Shown here in pieces: positions 1 through 7,425 of a DNA stretch of 17,732 nt; the first letter of the stretch is position 1; the number at the start of each line of letters is the position of its first letter. Origin of the DNA: Rhodospirillales bacterium. Lineage in GTDB: Bacteria; Pseudomonadota; Alphaproteobacteria; Rhodospirillales; Magnetospirillaceae. The notes below the pieces were generated by a model. The model was not told where the DNA came from. It did no database searches and saw only the letters and a program-made list of their open reading frames with translations. The stretch covers positions 1 through 17,732 of the forward strand of contig JASHSH010000110.1 of NCBI GenBank assembly GCA_030040955.1, written 5' to 3'. A program made the position numbers and the translations under genes.

Positions 1-11
1 ACGGTCAGCAT
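1..11 (-). CDS. Possible start of a further downstream gene (partial, off left edge)
   Basis: On the minus strand an ATG lies at positions 11-9, opening a frame that reads Met-Leu-Thr before the window ends. A GGAG sits 5 nt upstream of it, a plausible ribosome binding site. It lies 41 bp beyond the stop of the binding-protein gene in the same direction. The left operon still lacks its two membrane permeases, so a LivH-type permease is the natural guess. Three codons cannot identify a gene, so this is only a candidate. Confidence 0.25.
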
Positions 12-52
12 GGCCGCTCCGCCGCCCCCAGGCCCTGCGCGTCAGCTCCGCG

Positions 53-1255
53 TCACTTGACCAGCGGGCAGTTGCCCTTGTCGAGCGGGCGGTAGCCCTC
101 GTCGCCCGGAATCTTGGCGAGCAGCTTCTCGTAGTCCCACGGATACTTGCTGTCGCCCGGCGCCTTCACCTGCATCAGGTACATCTCGTGCACCATCTGC
201 CCGTCGATGCGTAGATGGCCATCCTTGGCGAACATGTCGTTGACCGGCATGTCGCGCATCGCGCCCATGATCTTGTCGGGGTCCTCGCTGTTCGCCTTGG
301 CGATTGCCTTCAGATAGTGGGTGAGCGCCGAATACACGGCCGCATGGTCCATCGTCGGCTCGCGGCCGCCGCCCATCTTCTCGGCCCAGCGCTTGGCCCA
401 GGCGCGCGATTCGTCGCTCTGATCCCAGTACCAGCCGTCGACGAAGGTCAGGCCCTGGGCGATGTCGAGACCCAGGCTGTTGACGTCGGAAATGAAGATC
501 AGCAGCGCCGCTAGCGACTGGCCCGACTTGGTCAGGCCGAACTCGTGCGCCTGCTTGACCGAATTGATGGTATCGCCGCCGGCATTGGCCAGACCGACCA
601 CCTTCGCCCCGGAGCCCTGCGCCTGGAGCAGGAACGAGGAGAAGTCGGTGCTCGGGAACGGCGCGTTGACCGAGCCCACCACCTTACCGCCGGCCGCCTC
701 GACGGCGGCGCGCGTGTCGTTCTCCAGCGCGTGGCCGAAGGCGTAGTCGGCGGTGATGAAGAACCAGGTGTTCAGGCCCTGCTTGACCAGCGCGGTGCCG
801 GCGCCGCGGGCGAGCACATAGGTGTCGTAGGCCCAATGCACGCCGGTGGGCGAGCAGGCCTTGCCGGTCAGGTCGGAGGTGCCGGCGCCGGTGTTGAGAT
901 GGATCGCGTGCTTGGTCTTGGTGATCTCCTGCACCGCGAGCGCGACCGAGGAGGTGGGCACGTCGAGCACGGCGCCGACCTTGTCCTCGTCGATCCAGTG
1001 GTTGACGATGCCGGAGGCCACGTCGGGCTTGTTCTGGTGGTCGGCCGACAGGATCTGGATCGGCTTGCCCAGCACCTTGCCGCCGAAATCGTCGACCGCC
1101 ATCTGCGCCGAGATCACCGAGCCCTTGCCGGCCAGGTCGGCATAGATTCCCGACTGGTCGTTCAGCACGCCGATCTTGACCGCGTCGTCGGCCCACGCGC
1201 CGCCCGCCAGGACCGCGAGGCCCGAGGCGAGCACCATGCTCCATCCCGATTTCAT
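53..1255 (-). CDS. Liv-type ABC transporter periplasmic substrate-binding protein
   Basis: This 400-residue protein should bind a small ligand in the periplasm and deliver it to a Liv-type (HAAT) ABC importer. Residues 1-22 form a Sec signal peptide (Lys2, hydrophobic core, AWA|DD cleavage site). The mature protein opens with VKIGVLNDQSGIYADLAGKG, the usual beginning of the Peripla_BP_6 family, and the length is typical. The ATG at 1255 is preceded by AGGAGG (complement of 1264-1269) 8 nt upstream, which fixes the start. It is the last visible gene of the minus-strand LivG-LivF-binding protein operon, 50 bp after LivF. Many relatives bind amide, aromatic or urea-type ligands rather than branched-chain amino acids, so the substrate is left open. 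Confidence 0.9.
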   Translation of the reverse strand: MKSGWSMVLASGLAVLAGGAWADDAVKIGVLNDQSGIYADLAGKGSVISAQMAVDDFGGKVLGKPIQILSADHQNKPDVASGIVNHWIDEDKVGAVLDVPTSSVALAVQEITKTKHAIHLNTGAGTSDLTGKACSPTGVHWAYDTYVLARGAGTALVKQGLNTWFFITADYAFGHALENDTRAAVEAAGGKVVGSVNAPFPSTDFSSFLLQAQGSGAKVVGLANAGGDTINSVKQAHEFGLTKSGQSLAALLIFISDVNSLGLDIAQGLTFVDGWYWDQSDESRAWAKRWAEKMGGGREPTMDHAAVYSALTHYLKAIAKANSEDPDKIMGAMRDMPVNDMFAKDGHLRIDGQMVHEMYLMQVKAPGDSKYPWDYEKLLAKIPGDEGYRPLDKGNCPLVK

Positions 1256-1305
1256 CTATGTTTCCTCCTGCTCCCCGATGTTCCGGACCGGACTCGGCTT
1301 CGCCG

Positions 1306-1996
<691 letters not shown>

Positions 1997-2004
<8 letters not shown>

Positions 2005-2752
2005 CGGCCGCGCCCATATAGGCCTCGATCACCCGCTCGTCCTTCGACACCTCCGCATAGTCGCCCTCGGACAGAATCTGGCCGCGCGCCAACACGGTGA
2101 TGCGGTGCGAGAGATCGGCGACCACCGACAGATTATGCTCGACCATAAGGATGGTGCGGCCCTCGGCGACGCGGCGGATCAACTCGGTGGTACGGCTCAC
2201 ATCCTCGCGGCCCAGCCCCGCCATCGGCTCGTCGAGCAGCAGCATTTCGGGCTCGAGCGCGAGCGTGGTGGCGAGTTCGAGCGCGCGTTTGCGCCCGTAA
2301 GGCAGCTCGGCCGCGGCGACTTGCGCGAACCCGCCGATGCCCATCTGCTCGGCCAGTTCGAGCGCGCGGCCGTTGAGGCGGTCGAGTCCGCGCATCGAGC
2401 GCCAGAAATGAAACGAGGTGCCGAGCTTGCGCTGGAGCGCGACGCGGATGTTCTCCAGCACGGTCATGTGCGGGAACACGGCCGAAATCTGGAAGCTGCG
2501 CACCAAGCCCGAGCGCGCCACCCGGGCCGGGTCCTGGTCGCTGATGTCGCGGCCGCGAAACAGGATGCGCCCGGCCGAGGGGCGCAGGAATTTGGTGATC
2601 AGATTGAAGCAGGTCGTCTTGCCCGCGCCGTTGGGGCCGATGAGCGCGTGGATGGTTCCCCGGCGCACGCGGAGGGAAACATCCTGGACGGCATAGAAGC
2701 CGCCGAACTGCTTGGTCAACCCGACCGTCTCGACGATCCAATCGTCCGCCAA
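1997..2752 (-). CDS. Liv-type ABC transporter ATP-binding protein (LivG-like)
   Basis: A 251-residue ATPase of the LivG type, first gene of the left operon. Walker A GPNGAGKT is at 39-46, Walker B LLLDEP at 171-176 and the switch histidine at 205 (VEHN). The signature is the unusual ELPYGRKRALEL (149-160) rather than LSGGQ; variant signatures are common in LivG. The start is TTG at 2752: a GGGGGAGG ribosome binding site lies 6 nt upstream and no better in-frame ATG or GTG is near. The motif VRSFQISAVFPHMTVLENI is typical of LivG. The 3' end overlaps the livF-like gene by 8 nt. Upstream lies the repeat-rich spacer 2753-3040. Confidence 0.92.
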
Positions 2753-2840
2753 ACGCCGCCTCCCCCGGCCATCTGGAACGCTTCCAAAATCCTAGCCGAT
2801 GCGGTCCAGGGACGCTACGTCGCCGCCATGGTTCTGCGTC

Positions 2841-2863
2841 ATGGCCGGGCTCGACCCGGCTAT
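2841..2863. repeat. Palindromic element A (ATGGCCGGG type)
   Basis: The core GCCGGG (2844-2849) pairs with CCCGGC (2855-2860) around the 5-nt loop CTCGA. Flanking bases extend the stem to 9 pairs including one G-T. The sequence around it resembles a GC-rich intergenic palindrome that recurs in alphaproteobacterial genomes (recalled, not searched). The same 9-mer ATGGCCGGG recurs at 3014-3022. Confidence 0.55.
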
Positions 2864-2881
2864 CCACGGGAACGCGGCCTT

Positions 2882-2926
2882 CCTCATGCTTCGAGACAGG
2901 GCCTTCGGCCCTTCCTCAGCATGAGG
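2882..2926. repeat. Palindromic element B (nested hairpin, REP-like)
   Basis: Outer arms CCTCATGCT (2882-2890) and AGCATGAGG (2918-2926) are perfect 9-bp complements. Inside them AGGGCC (2898-2903) pairs with GGCCCT (2907-2912) around TTC. The nested form, with TTCGAGAC in the left half and TTCCTCAG in the right half, matches the layout of REP-like intergenic palindromes known from Bradyrhizobium and relatives (from memory). It could be a transcript-end stabiliser or a relic of a mobile REP family. Confidence 0.65.
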
Positions 2927-2943
2927 GAATCATCTTTGCCGAC

Positions 2944-2971
2944 CTCATCCTGAGCGAAGTCGAAGGATGAG
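2944..2971. repeat. Palindromic element C (CTCATCCT...AGGATGAG)
   Basis: Arms CTCATCCT (2944-2951) and AGGATGAG (2964-2971) are perfect 8-bp complements around the 12-nt centre GAGCGAAGTCGA. The centre matches a short palindrome (CCTGAGCGAAGTCGAAGG core) that I recall as dispersed in intergenic DNA of many bacteria. It lies 17 bp from element B and differs from it in core sequence. Confidence 0.6.
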
Positions 2972-3003
2972 ATTCGTCGAAGGGGAAAGCCGGCATCGGT
3001 CAG

Positions 3004-3022
3004 CCCGGGCATGATGGCCGGG
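3004..3022. repeat. Short inverted repeat D downstream of the AKR-Rid gene
   Basis: CCCGG (3004-3008) and CCGGG (3018-3022) flank a 9-nt loop. It begins 18 bp past the stop of the AKR-Rid fusion gene on the minus strand. No T-run follows in that direction, so it is at best a weak or factor-dependent terminator, or part of the palindrome cluster. Confidence 0.3.
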
Positions 3023-3040
3023 AGAAGTGGCACCTGCCCA

Positions 3041-4585
3041 TCATTCAGACGTCGGCACGGGCCTGCTCGCCACCGCCTCGGCCTCGATCTCGACCGCGTA
3101 GGTGCCGACCAGCCCGATCCCGCCGACCAGCGTGTTGACCGGACGGATGTCGCGGAAATAATGCCCGTGCACGCGCGCGACCTGCTCCCATTCCGCCAGG
3201 TCGCGCACGTAGATGCGCGTGCGCACCACGTCGGCGAGGCCGCCGCCGAGGGCGGAGATCGCGGCCGCGATCTTGTCGAGGATGTAGACGGTCTGCGCGC
3301 CCGCATCGCGCGGCGCCACCGCGTGGCCCTGGCCGTGCGTCGCGGTGGTGCCGCTGACCAGGATGCGGTCTCCGACGCGCACCGCGCGGCTGTAACCGCA
3401 GATCGCTTCCCACATCGTGCCCGAGCCGACCCGGTTGCGGTCCGGCCGGCCGGGCACGGGCGCGGCGCGGAAGATGCGGGCCATCCCGTCCAGATGGTGG
3501 CTGAGATCGCCCGAGGCGGTGAGGAAGGGCGGGCGGCGGTATTCGTCGCCGCAATCGCCGGGAATGCGGCGCGCGGCGGCGAGCGCGGCATCGATGCGGG
3601 CGCGATCCTCCGCATCGAGCGCGAAGGCGAACGGGCGCAGATTGTCGGCGCGGTGCTCGCGCTCGCCCAGCCGCGCGCCGATGATCACCGCCGCCACCGC
3701 CGGTTGGTCGAGCACCCAGCGGCTCGCCACGTTGGCGATGGAGAGGCGATGTTTGCGCGCGACTTGGTCGAGCGCGGCGAGCAGGCCTTGCAACACGCCC
3801 CAACCGCCGGCCGCTTCGACAAATCGGCCGTATTTCATCTTGCTCCAGTCGGCGATCTCGCCCGGTCTCGGCTCGGGACGGCCCAGCCAGCGTTCGCCCA
3901 GGAACCCGCCGGCGAGCGTGCCGTAGGCCAACAACTTGACGCCGCTTCGCAGGCAAAGCTCGGTCATATCTTCGGCGGCGCGCCGGTCGAGCAGCGAGAA
4001 GCTCACCTGGTTCGACGCGACCGCGATTCCCTCGGCGAGGAGGAGGCGCAGATGGTCGGTGTCGAAATTGGTCACGCCGAGATGGGCGATCAGCCCCTCG
4101 CCCTTGAGCTTCTGCAACTCGTGCAGCGCGTCGAGATAGGCCGGATGCTCGAAGCTCCACCAGTGGAATTGGAGCAAGTCGATGCGCGCGACGCCGAGGC
4201 GGCGCAGATGCGTCTCCACCGCGGCGCGCACGGTTGCCGCGTTCATCTCGCCCGGCGGCGGAGTCCATTTCGTGAGCGCGCGCGGAAGCCGTACCGCGCC
4301 GCTTTCGCGCAGCCGCGCCAGGCAGCGCCCGGCGATCAGCTCGGCGGAGCCGTAATGGTCCGCCATGTCGAATGTGTCGAACCCGTCGGCCGCGTAGGCC
4401 GCGAGCTCGGCCGCCGACGCGTCGAGATCGAGTACGCGGCCGCCACGTTCGAGATCGGCGACCTGCCAGAGACCGGTCACCACCCGGGAAATTTCGAGGC
4501 CGGCTGCGAGGGTCGTGCGTTCGGGAACCGGCCGGGCGGAAGTGGCGGACGCCGGATGGCCGGCATCCGCCTTGCTCCGGCTCAC
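3041..4585 (-). CDS. Aldo/keto reductase fused to a C-terminal RidA/YjgF-type domain
   Basis: A 514-residue two-domain protein. Residues ~30-350 are an NAD(P)H-dependent aldo/keto reductase with the catalytic tetrad Asp73, Tyr78 (DMADHYG), Lys106 (ALTKWTPP) and His141 (LQFHWW). The HWW and GDCGDEYR (343-350) motifs recall a subfamily also found in plants and fungi. Residues ~380-510 are a Rid (YjgF/YER057c) domain (GYSRAVRVGDRILVSGT, 397-413). The Rid-family substrate arginine (Arg105 in E. coli RidA) aligns with Asn484. The start is taken as GTG at 4585, sharing GTGA with the stop of the upstream binding-protein gene; the frame stays open further but would lie inside that gene. Likely a cytoplasmic reductase whose product, or a by-product, is handled by the Rid domain. 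Substrate unknown. Confidence 0.85.
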   Translation of the reverse strand: MSRSKADAGHPASATSARPVPERTTLAAGLEISRVVTGLWQVADLERGGRVLDLDASAAELAAYAADGFDTFDMADHYGSAELIAGRCLARLRESGAVRLPRALTKWTPPPGEMNAATVRAAVETHLRRLGVARIDLLQFHWWSFEHPAYLDALHELQKLKGEGLIAHLGVTNFDTDHLRLLLAEGIAVASNQVSFSLLDRRAAEDMTELCLRSGVKLLAYGTLAGGFLGERWLGRPEPRPGEIADWSKMKYGRFVEAAGGWGVLQGLLAALDQVARKHRLSIANVASRWVLDQPAVAAVIIGARLGEREHRADNLRPFAFALDAEDRARIDAALAAARRIPGDCGDEYRRPPFLTASGDLSHHLDGMARIFRAAPVPGRPDRNRVGSGTMWEAICGYSRAVRVGDRILVSGTTATHGQGHAVAPRDAGAQTVYILDKIAAAISALGGGLADVVRTRIYVRDLAEWEQVARVHGHYFRDIRPVNTLVGGIGLVGTYAVEIEAEAVASRPVPTSE

Positions 4586-5841
4586 TTGGCGAGCTTGGCC
4601 TTCATCTCGTCGACCTGGGCGGCCGAGACCTCGCCCAGGGTCGTCACCTCGCCCTTCTGGACGCGCCACAGGCGGAACGGACCGGTGATGTCGCCATACT
4701 GGTCGAACGAGATCGGCCCGATCGTGCCCTCGTAGCGAATCGGCTTGCCGGCCTTGATGAGGTCGAGCGCCTTCTTGAACTCGTCGGGTCCGGCGTGGAT
4801 CACCTCGCCCTTGGGATCGGTGACCTTGTAGATGGCGTCGCGGATCGCGGCCGATTCCGCCTTGCCCGCCTGGGCGATGGCGAGGCCGACGATGGCGCCC
4901 GCGTCATACGCCTGGTAGGCCCCCGGCGCGGACGGATCGATGTTCGAGAACGCCTTGAAGTTCTTGTCGAAATAGTCGGTCGAGGCGGTCGTCACCGAGC
5001 CCGATGACGTGCCGTAGGCGTCGTCGAGATATTGCGCGCCCACCGCCTTGATGAAATCGGCGCTGTTCATGCCGTCGTTGAGCAGGAACTTCTTCGGCCC
5101 GCCTTGCGAGATCCAGGCGCGCGCGATGGTCGCGCCGTCAACCGGATAGCTGATGAGGTAGAGCGCGTCGGGTCCGCCCTCCATCGCCTTGGTCACCTCG
5201 GCCTGGTACGAGGCCTGCTTCTCGTTGTACGGCGTGACGGAGACGATGGTGCCGCCGAGCGCCTTATAGTATTTGGAGAACTCGGCCACCATGTTGACGC
5301 CGAAATCGTTGTTGACGTCGATCACCGAGACCTTCTTCAGCCCCTGATCGACCGCGAATTTCGCGGCGGCCACGCTTTGCAGCGCATCCGAGGTGATGGC
5401 GCGGAAGAAGATGCCGTTGGTCTTGCCCTGCTGGCCGAGCGCGGTCAGCGTCGGCGACGAGGCAGCGACCGAAATCTGCACCACCTTGGCCGGCGCGGTG
5501 ACCGAGGTGAGCATGGCGATGGTGGTCGAGGAGATGATGCCGCCGATCAGCGCCGGCACATGCTTGACCTGGACCAGCTGGTTGGCGGCATCGACCGCGA
5601 CATTGGCCTGGGTCTGGTCGTCGCGCACATCGGCGACCAGCTTGCAGCCCGCCGCGCCGCCGGCCTTGTTGATGTCGGCGAAGGCCATCTCGATCCCCTT
5701 CGAGCCGGCCTGGCCGTACGGACCGGCGGGACCGGTGAGTTCGAGCACCACGCCGACCGTCGTCTCGCAATCGGCCAGCGCCGATCCCGATACGCCCGCC
5801 GCCACCAGCATCGCGGCCGCGGATATGAGATAACTGCGCAT
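4582..5841 (-). CDS. Liv-type ABC transporter periplasmic substrate-binding protein
   Basis: A 419-residue Peripla_BP_6 protein. The signal peptide is residues 1-23 with cleavage ALA|DC. The mature start TTVGVVLELTGPAGPYGQAG and later AFADINKAGG are family hallmarks. Cys25 and Cys66 could form the N-lobe disulfide seen in some Liv-type binding proteins. A GGGGGAG lies just upstream of ATG 5841. It sits between two aldo/keto reductase genes, 51 bp after the first, and overlaps the AKR-Rid gene by 4 nt. The divergent LivGFHM operon at 7426-10791 lacks a binding protein, so this is probably its partner (inference). It is clearly different in sequence from the binding protein at 53-1255. Confidence 0.9.
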   Translation of the reverse strand: MRSYLISAAAMLVAAGVSGSALADCETTVGVVLELTGPAGPYGQAGSKGIEMAFADINKAGGAAGCKLVADVRDDQTQANVAVDAANQLVQVKHVPALIGGIISSTTIAMLTSVTAPAKVVQISVAASSPTLTALGQQGKTNGIFFRAITSDALQSVAAAKFAVDQGLKKVSVIDVNNDFGVNMVAEFSKYYKALGGTIVSVTPYNEKQASYQAEVTKAMEGGPDALYLISYPVDGATIARAWISQGGPKKFLLNDGMNSADFIKAVGAQYLDDAYGTSSGSVTTASTDYFDKNFKAFSNIDPSAPGAYQAYDAGAIVGLAIAQAGKAESAAIRDAIYKVTDPKGEVIHAGPDEFKKALDLIKAGKPIRYEGTIGPISFDQYGDITGPFRLWRVQKGEVTTLGEVSAAQVDEMKAKLAK

Positions 5842-5892
5842 TCTCTCCCCCTTCCTCGCTGTTTCCGGGGCCCGACCCCGATTTCGCCCTCC

Positions 5893-6942
5893 TCAGGCGG
5901 CTCCCTTGTTTAGATTGTATTTCATGATCGCGCCATGCCGACCAGCCCGGTCGCGCTCGAGGCCGAAACAATCGCCGGCTGGGATTTGGCCGCGCGCCAG
6001 GACCGCATCGATCCGCTGCCGATCCTCGGCACCGAGCCGGAGCCCGCCGATCGCCAGATTCGCGGCCAGATGCAAGCGGTTGCGCACGCCCACGATGACC
6101 GCGCCGACGCCAGGACGGTCGAGCACCCAGCGGCTTGCCACGGTGGCGATGTCGACCCCGTGCCGCCGGGCGACGGCGGCGAGGACGGCAAGCAGCTCCT
6201 GGAACAGGGCCCAGCCGCCGAACTCGTCGATGACCAGTCTGTACTTCGTCAGCGACCGGTGCTCGAAGGGCGGCAGCGGCTCGGGCAGGCCGAGCCAGCG
6301 CTCGGACAGAAATCCGCCGGCGACGCTGCCGTAGCAGAGCAGCGACACGCCCAGACGTCGGCACGCCGCGACCATGCGGCGCTCGGCGCGGCGGTCAAGC
6401 AGCGAATACTGGACCTGCATGGTCCGGAACGGCATGCCGGACGCGATCAGCGCCTCGACATGACCGGTGTCGAAATTGGTGCCGCCGAGCAGGTCGATCT
6501 TCCCCTCGCGCTGAAGCTCGACCAGCCAGGACGCGGCCTCGATGCAACCGGGTACTTCGTAGTCCCACCAATGATACTGGACGAGATCGAGGCGCTCGAC
6601 CCGCAGGCGGCGCAGCGAGCGTTCGACGCCCGTGCGCAGCTGGGCGCGGGTGAGGCGCGCAAGCCCATCGAGATCGGGTACGCATTTCGTGAACACCTTG
6701 AGCCGATCGAGCGCGGCCGGGCCGCGGCGGCGAGCATACTCCGCGCGGAAGTCCCCGATCAGCTCCTCGACGCCCGTGTAGATGTCGGCGCAGTCGAACG
6801 TGTCGATCCCCGCTTCGTAAAAGCCGGCGAGGTCGGCGATCGCGGTCGCGCGGTCGAAGCCGCCATGCCCACCGGCGTATTGCCAGCCGCCCAGGATCAC
6901 GCGCGAGGCGCTCGCCCCGGGAACGGGCGCGAACCGCTCCAT
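5893..6942 (-). CDS. Aldo/keto reductase
   Basis: A 349-residue NAD(P)H-dependent oxidoreductase of the AKR superfamily, paralogous to the reductase half of the fusion at 3041-4585. The tetrad is complete: Asp50 and Tyr55 (FDCADIY), Lys86 (VFTKCVP) and His124 (VQYHWW). Shared blocks include GGTNFDTGHV, QYSLLDRR and AGGFLSERWLG. It ends in ERDRAGRHGAIMKYNLN, a tail that lacks the Rid extension. The start is ATG 6942, which overlaps by one base the TGA of the small upstream gene (TGATG), implying translational coupling. The reading frame continues upstream, but that extension lies inside the upstream gene and reads as non-family sequence. The exact carbonyl substrate cannot be read from sequence. 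Confidence 0.9.
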   Translation of the reverse strand: MERFAPVPGASASRVILGGWQYAGGHGGFDRATAIADLAGFYEAGIDTFDCADIYTGVEELIGDFRAEYARRRGPAALDRLKVFTKCVPDLDGLARLTRAQLRTGVERSLRRLRVERLDLVQYHWWDYEVPGCIEAASWLVELQREGKIDLLGGTNFDTGHVEALIASGMPFRTMQVQYSLLDRRAERRMVAACRRLGVSLLCYGSVAGGFLSERWLGLPEPLPPFEHRSLTKYRLVIDEFGGWALFQELLAVLAAVARRHGVDIATVASRWVLDRPGVGAVIVGVRNRLHLAANLAIGGLRLGAEDRQRIDAVLARGQIPAGDCFGLERDRAGRHGAIMKYNLNKGAA

Positions 6943-7313
6943 CACCGTCGGGCCGGCGATGGCGGCGTGGTGGCGCTCACCTCCGAACGGCGGAAGCGGC
7001 GCTTGCCCAGGCGCGAAATGCGGAACCGGCTGGGGCAGTTCGGATCCGGGCAGGCAATCTCGTTGTCCGAGGCCATCCAGTCGTTGGGATCGGTGGGACG
7101 CTGCTTGGCGGGCAATAGCGGCAGCAGCGCCGCGAGCGAATAGATCGAGAAGCTCTGCCCCGGCGGCAGCCACAGATTTTCGCCGCGCAGCTCGAAATAA
7201 TCGCCCGGCTTGGCGCCGCAATAGAGGCGCGCGCCCGCCGGCGCCACGACCTCCACCCGCAGATCGTAGAGTTCGAATTCGTCGTCGGCCGCGCTCGATT
7301 CCGCCGCGCCCAT
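6942..7313 (-). CDS. TIGR04076-like small protein
   Basis: A 123-residue protein with no signal peptide or membrane segment. The pattern CGAKPGDYFEL (32-42), a hydrophobic middle (SIYSLAALLPLLPAKQR, 56-72) and CPDPNCPSRFRISR (88-101) resembles the uncharacterised TIGR04076 family, recognised from memory. Cys32, Cys88 and Cys93 are candidate metal or redox ligands. The residues after about 105 are basic and low in complexity. The start is ATG 7313 with GGAG 7 nt upstream. It is the first gene of the minus-strand arm and is coupled by TGATG to the aldo/keto reductase, so a role as accessory or maturation factor for that reductase is an attractive guess, not shown. Confidence 0.75.
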   Translation of the reverse strand: MGAAESSAADDEFELYDLRVEVVAPAGARLYCGAKPGDYFELRGENLWLPPGQSFSIYSLAALLPLLPAKQRPTDPNDWMASDNEIACPDPNCPSRFRISRLGKRRFRRSEVSATTPPSPARR

Positions 7314-7425
7314 ATGCAATCTCCGGCCCGCAGGATGCGTCGATTTTGGCTTGTAGTTTGGCCCCGGCGTCGTAGTTTCATACGGCGCCCGACCGAAAAT
7401 CAAACACGAAAGTGCGACACGCGGC
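7314..7425. promoter_or_regulatory. Divergent control region between the reductase/binding-protein arm and the LivGFHM arm
   Basis: Both operons start here and face away from each other, so promoters for both must lie in or near these 112 bp. The stretch is more A/T-rich than its surroundings. GTAGTTT occurs twice, at 7353-7359 and 7372-7378, with a 19-nt period, which could be a direct-repeat operator. A weak minus-strand promoter candidate is TTGATT (7403-7398) and TATGAA (7382-7377) with a short 15-nt spacer. No good Shine-Dalgarno is seen before the ATG at 7426, unlike most genes here. Confidence 0.45.

Larger units (their letters stand above)
2753..3040. other. Non-coding spacer carrying a cluster of palindromic elements
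   Basis: No credible gene is seen in this 288-bp stretch. Next to livG (2754-2770) it holds that gene's ribosome binding site. From about 2841 to 3022 it holds four different inverted repeats, listed separately. It lies between the end of the AKR-Rid fusion gene and the start of the next same-strand operon, so it probably separates the two transcripts and must contain the livG promoter if that gene has its own. No clear sigma-70 promoter could be picked out by eye. Confidence 0.6.

Noticed and set aside
2882..2926. CRISPR repeat or intrinsic terminator
   Set aside because: Only one copy is present with no regular spacers, and no T-run follows either arm; the nested palindrome fits a REP-like element better.
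4586..4669. Upstream ATG start for the AKR-Rid fusion at 4669
   Set aside because: The extra 28 residues lie entirely within the binding-protein gene and are Gly/Arg-rich non-family sequence; GTG 4585 gives a standard GTGA overlap.
3011..4735. Long plus-strand open frame (574 codons) opposite the AKR-Rid gene
   Set aside because: Composition is an Arg/Ala/Asp/His-rich shadow of GC-rich coding DNA on the other strand; it has no family motif, while the minus-strand frame carries intact AKR and Rid motifs.
5935..7143. Plus-strand open frame of 402 codons opposite the second AKR
   Set aside because: Antisense shadow; the minus strand has the full AKR tetrad, coupled starts and ribosome binding sites.
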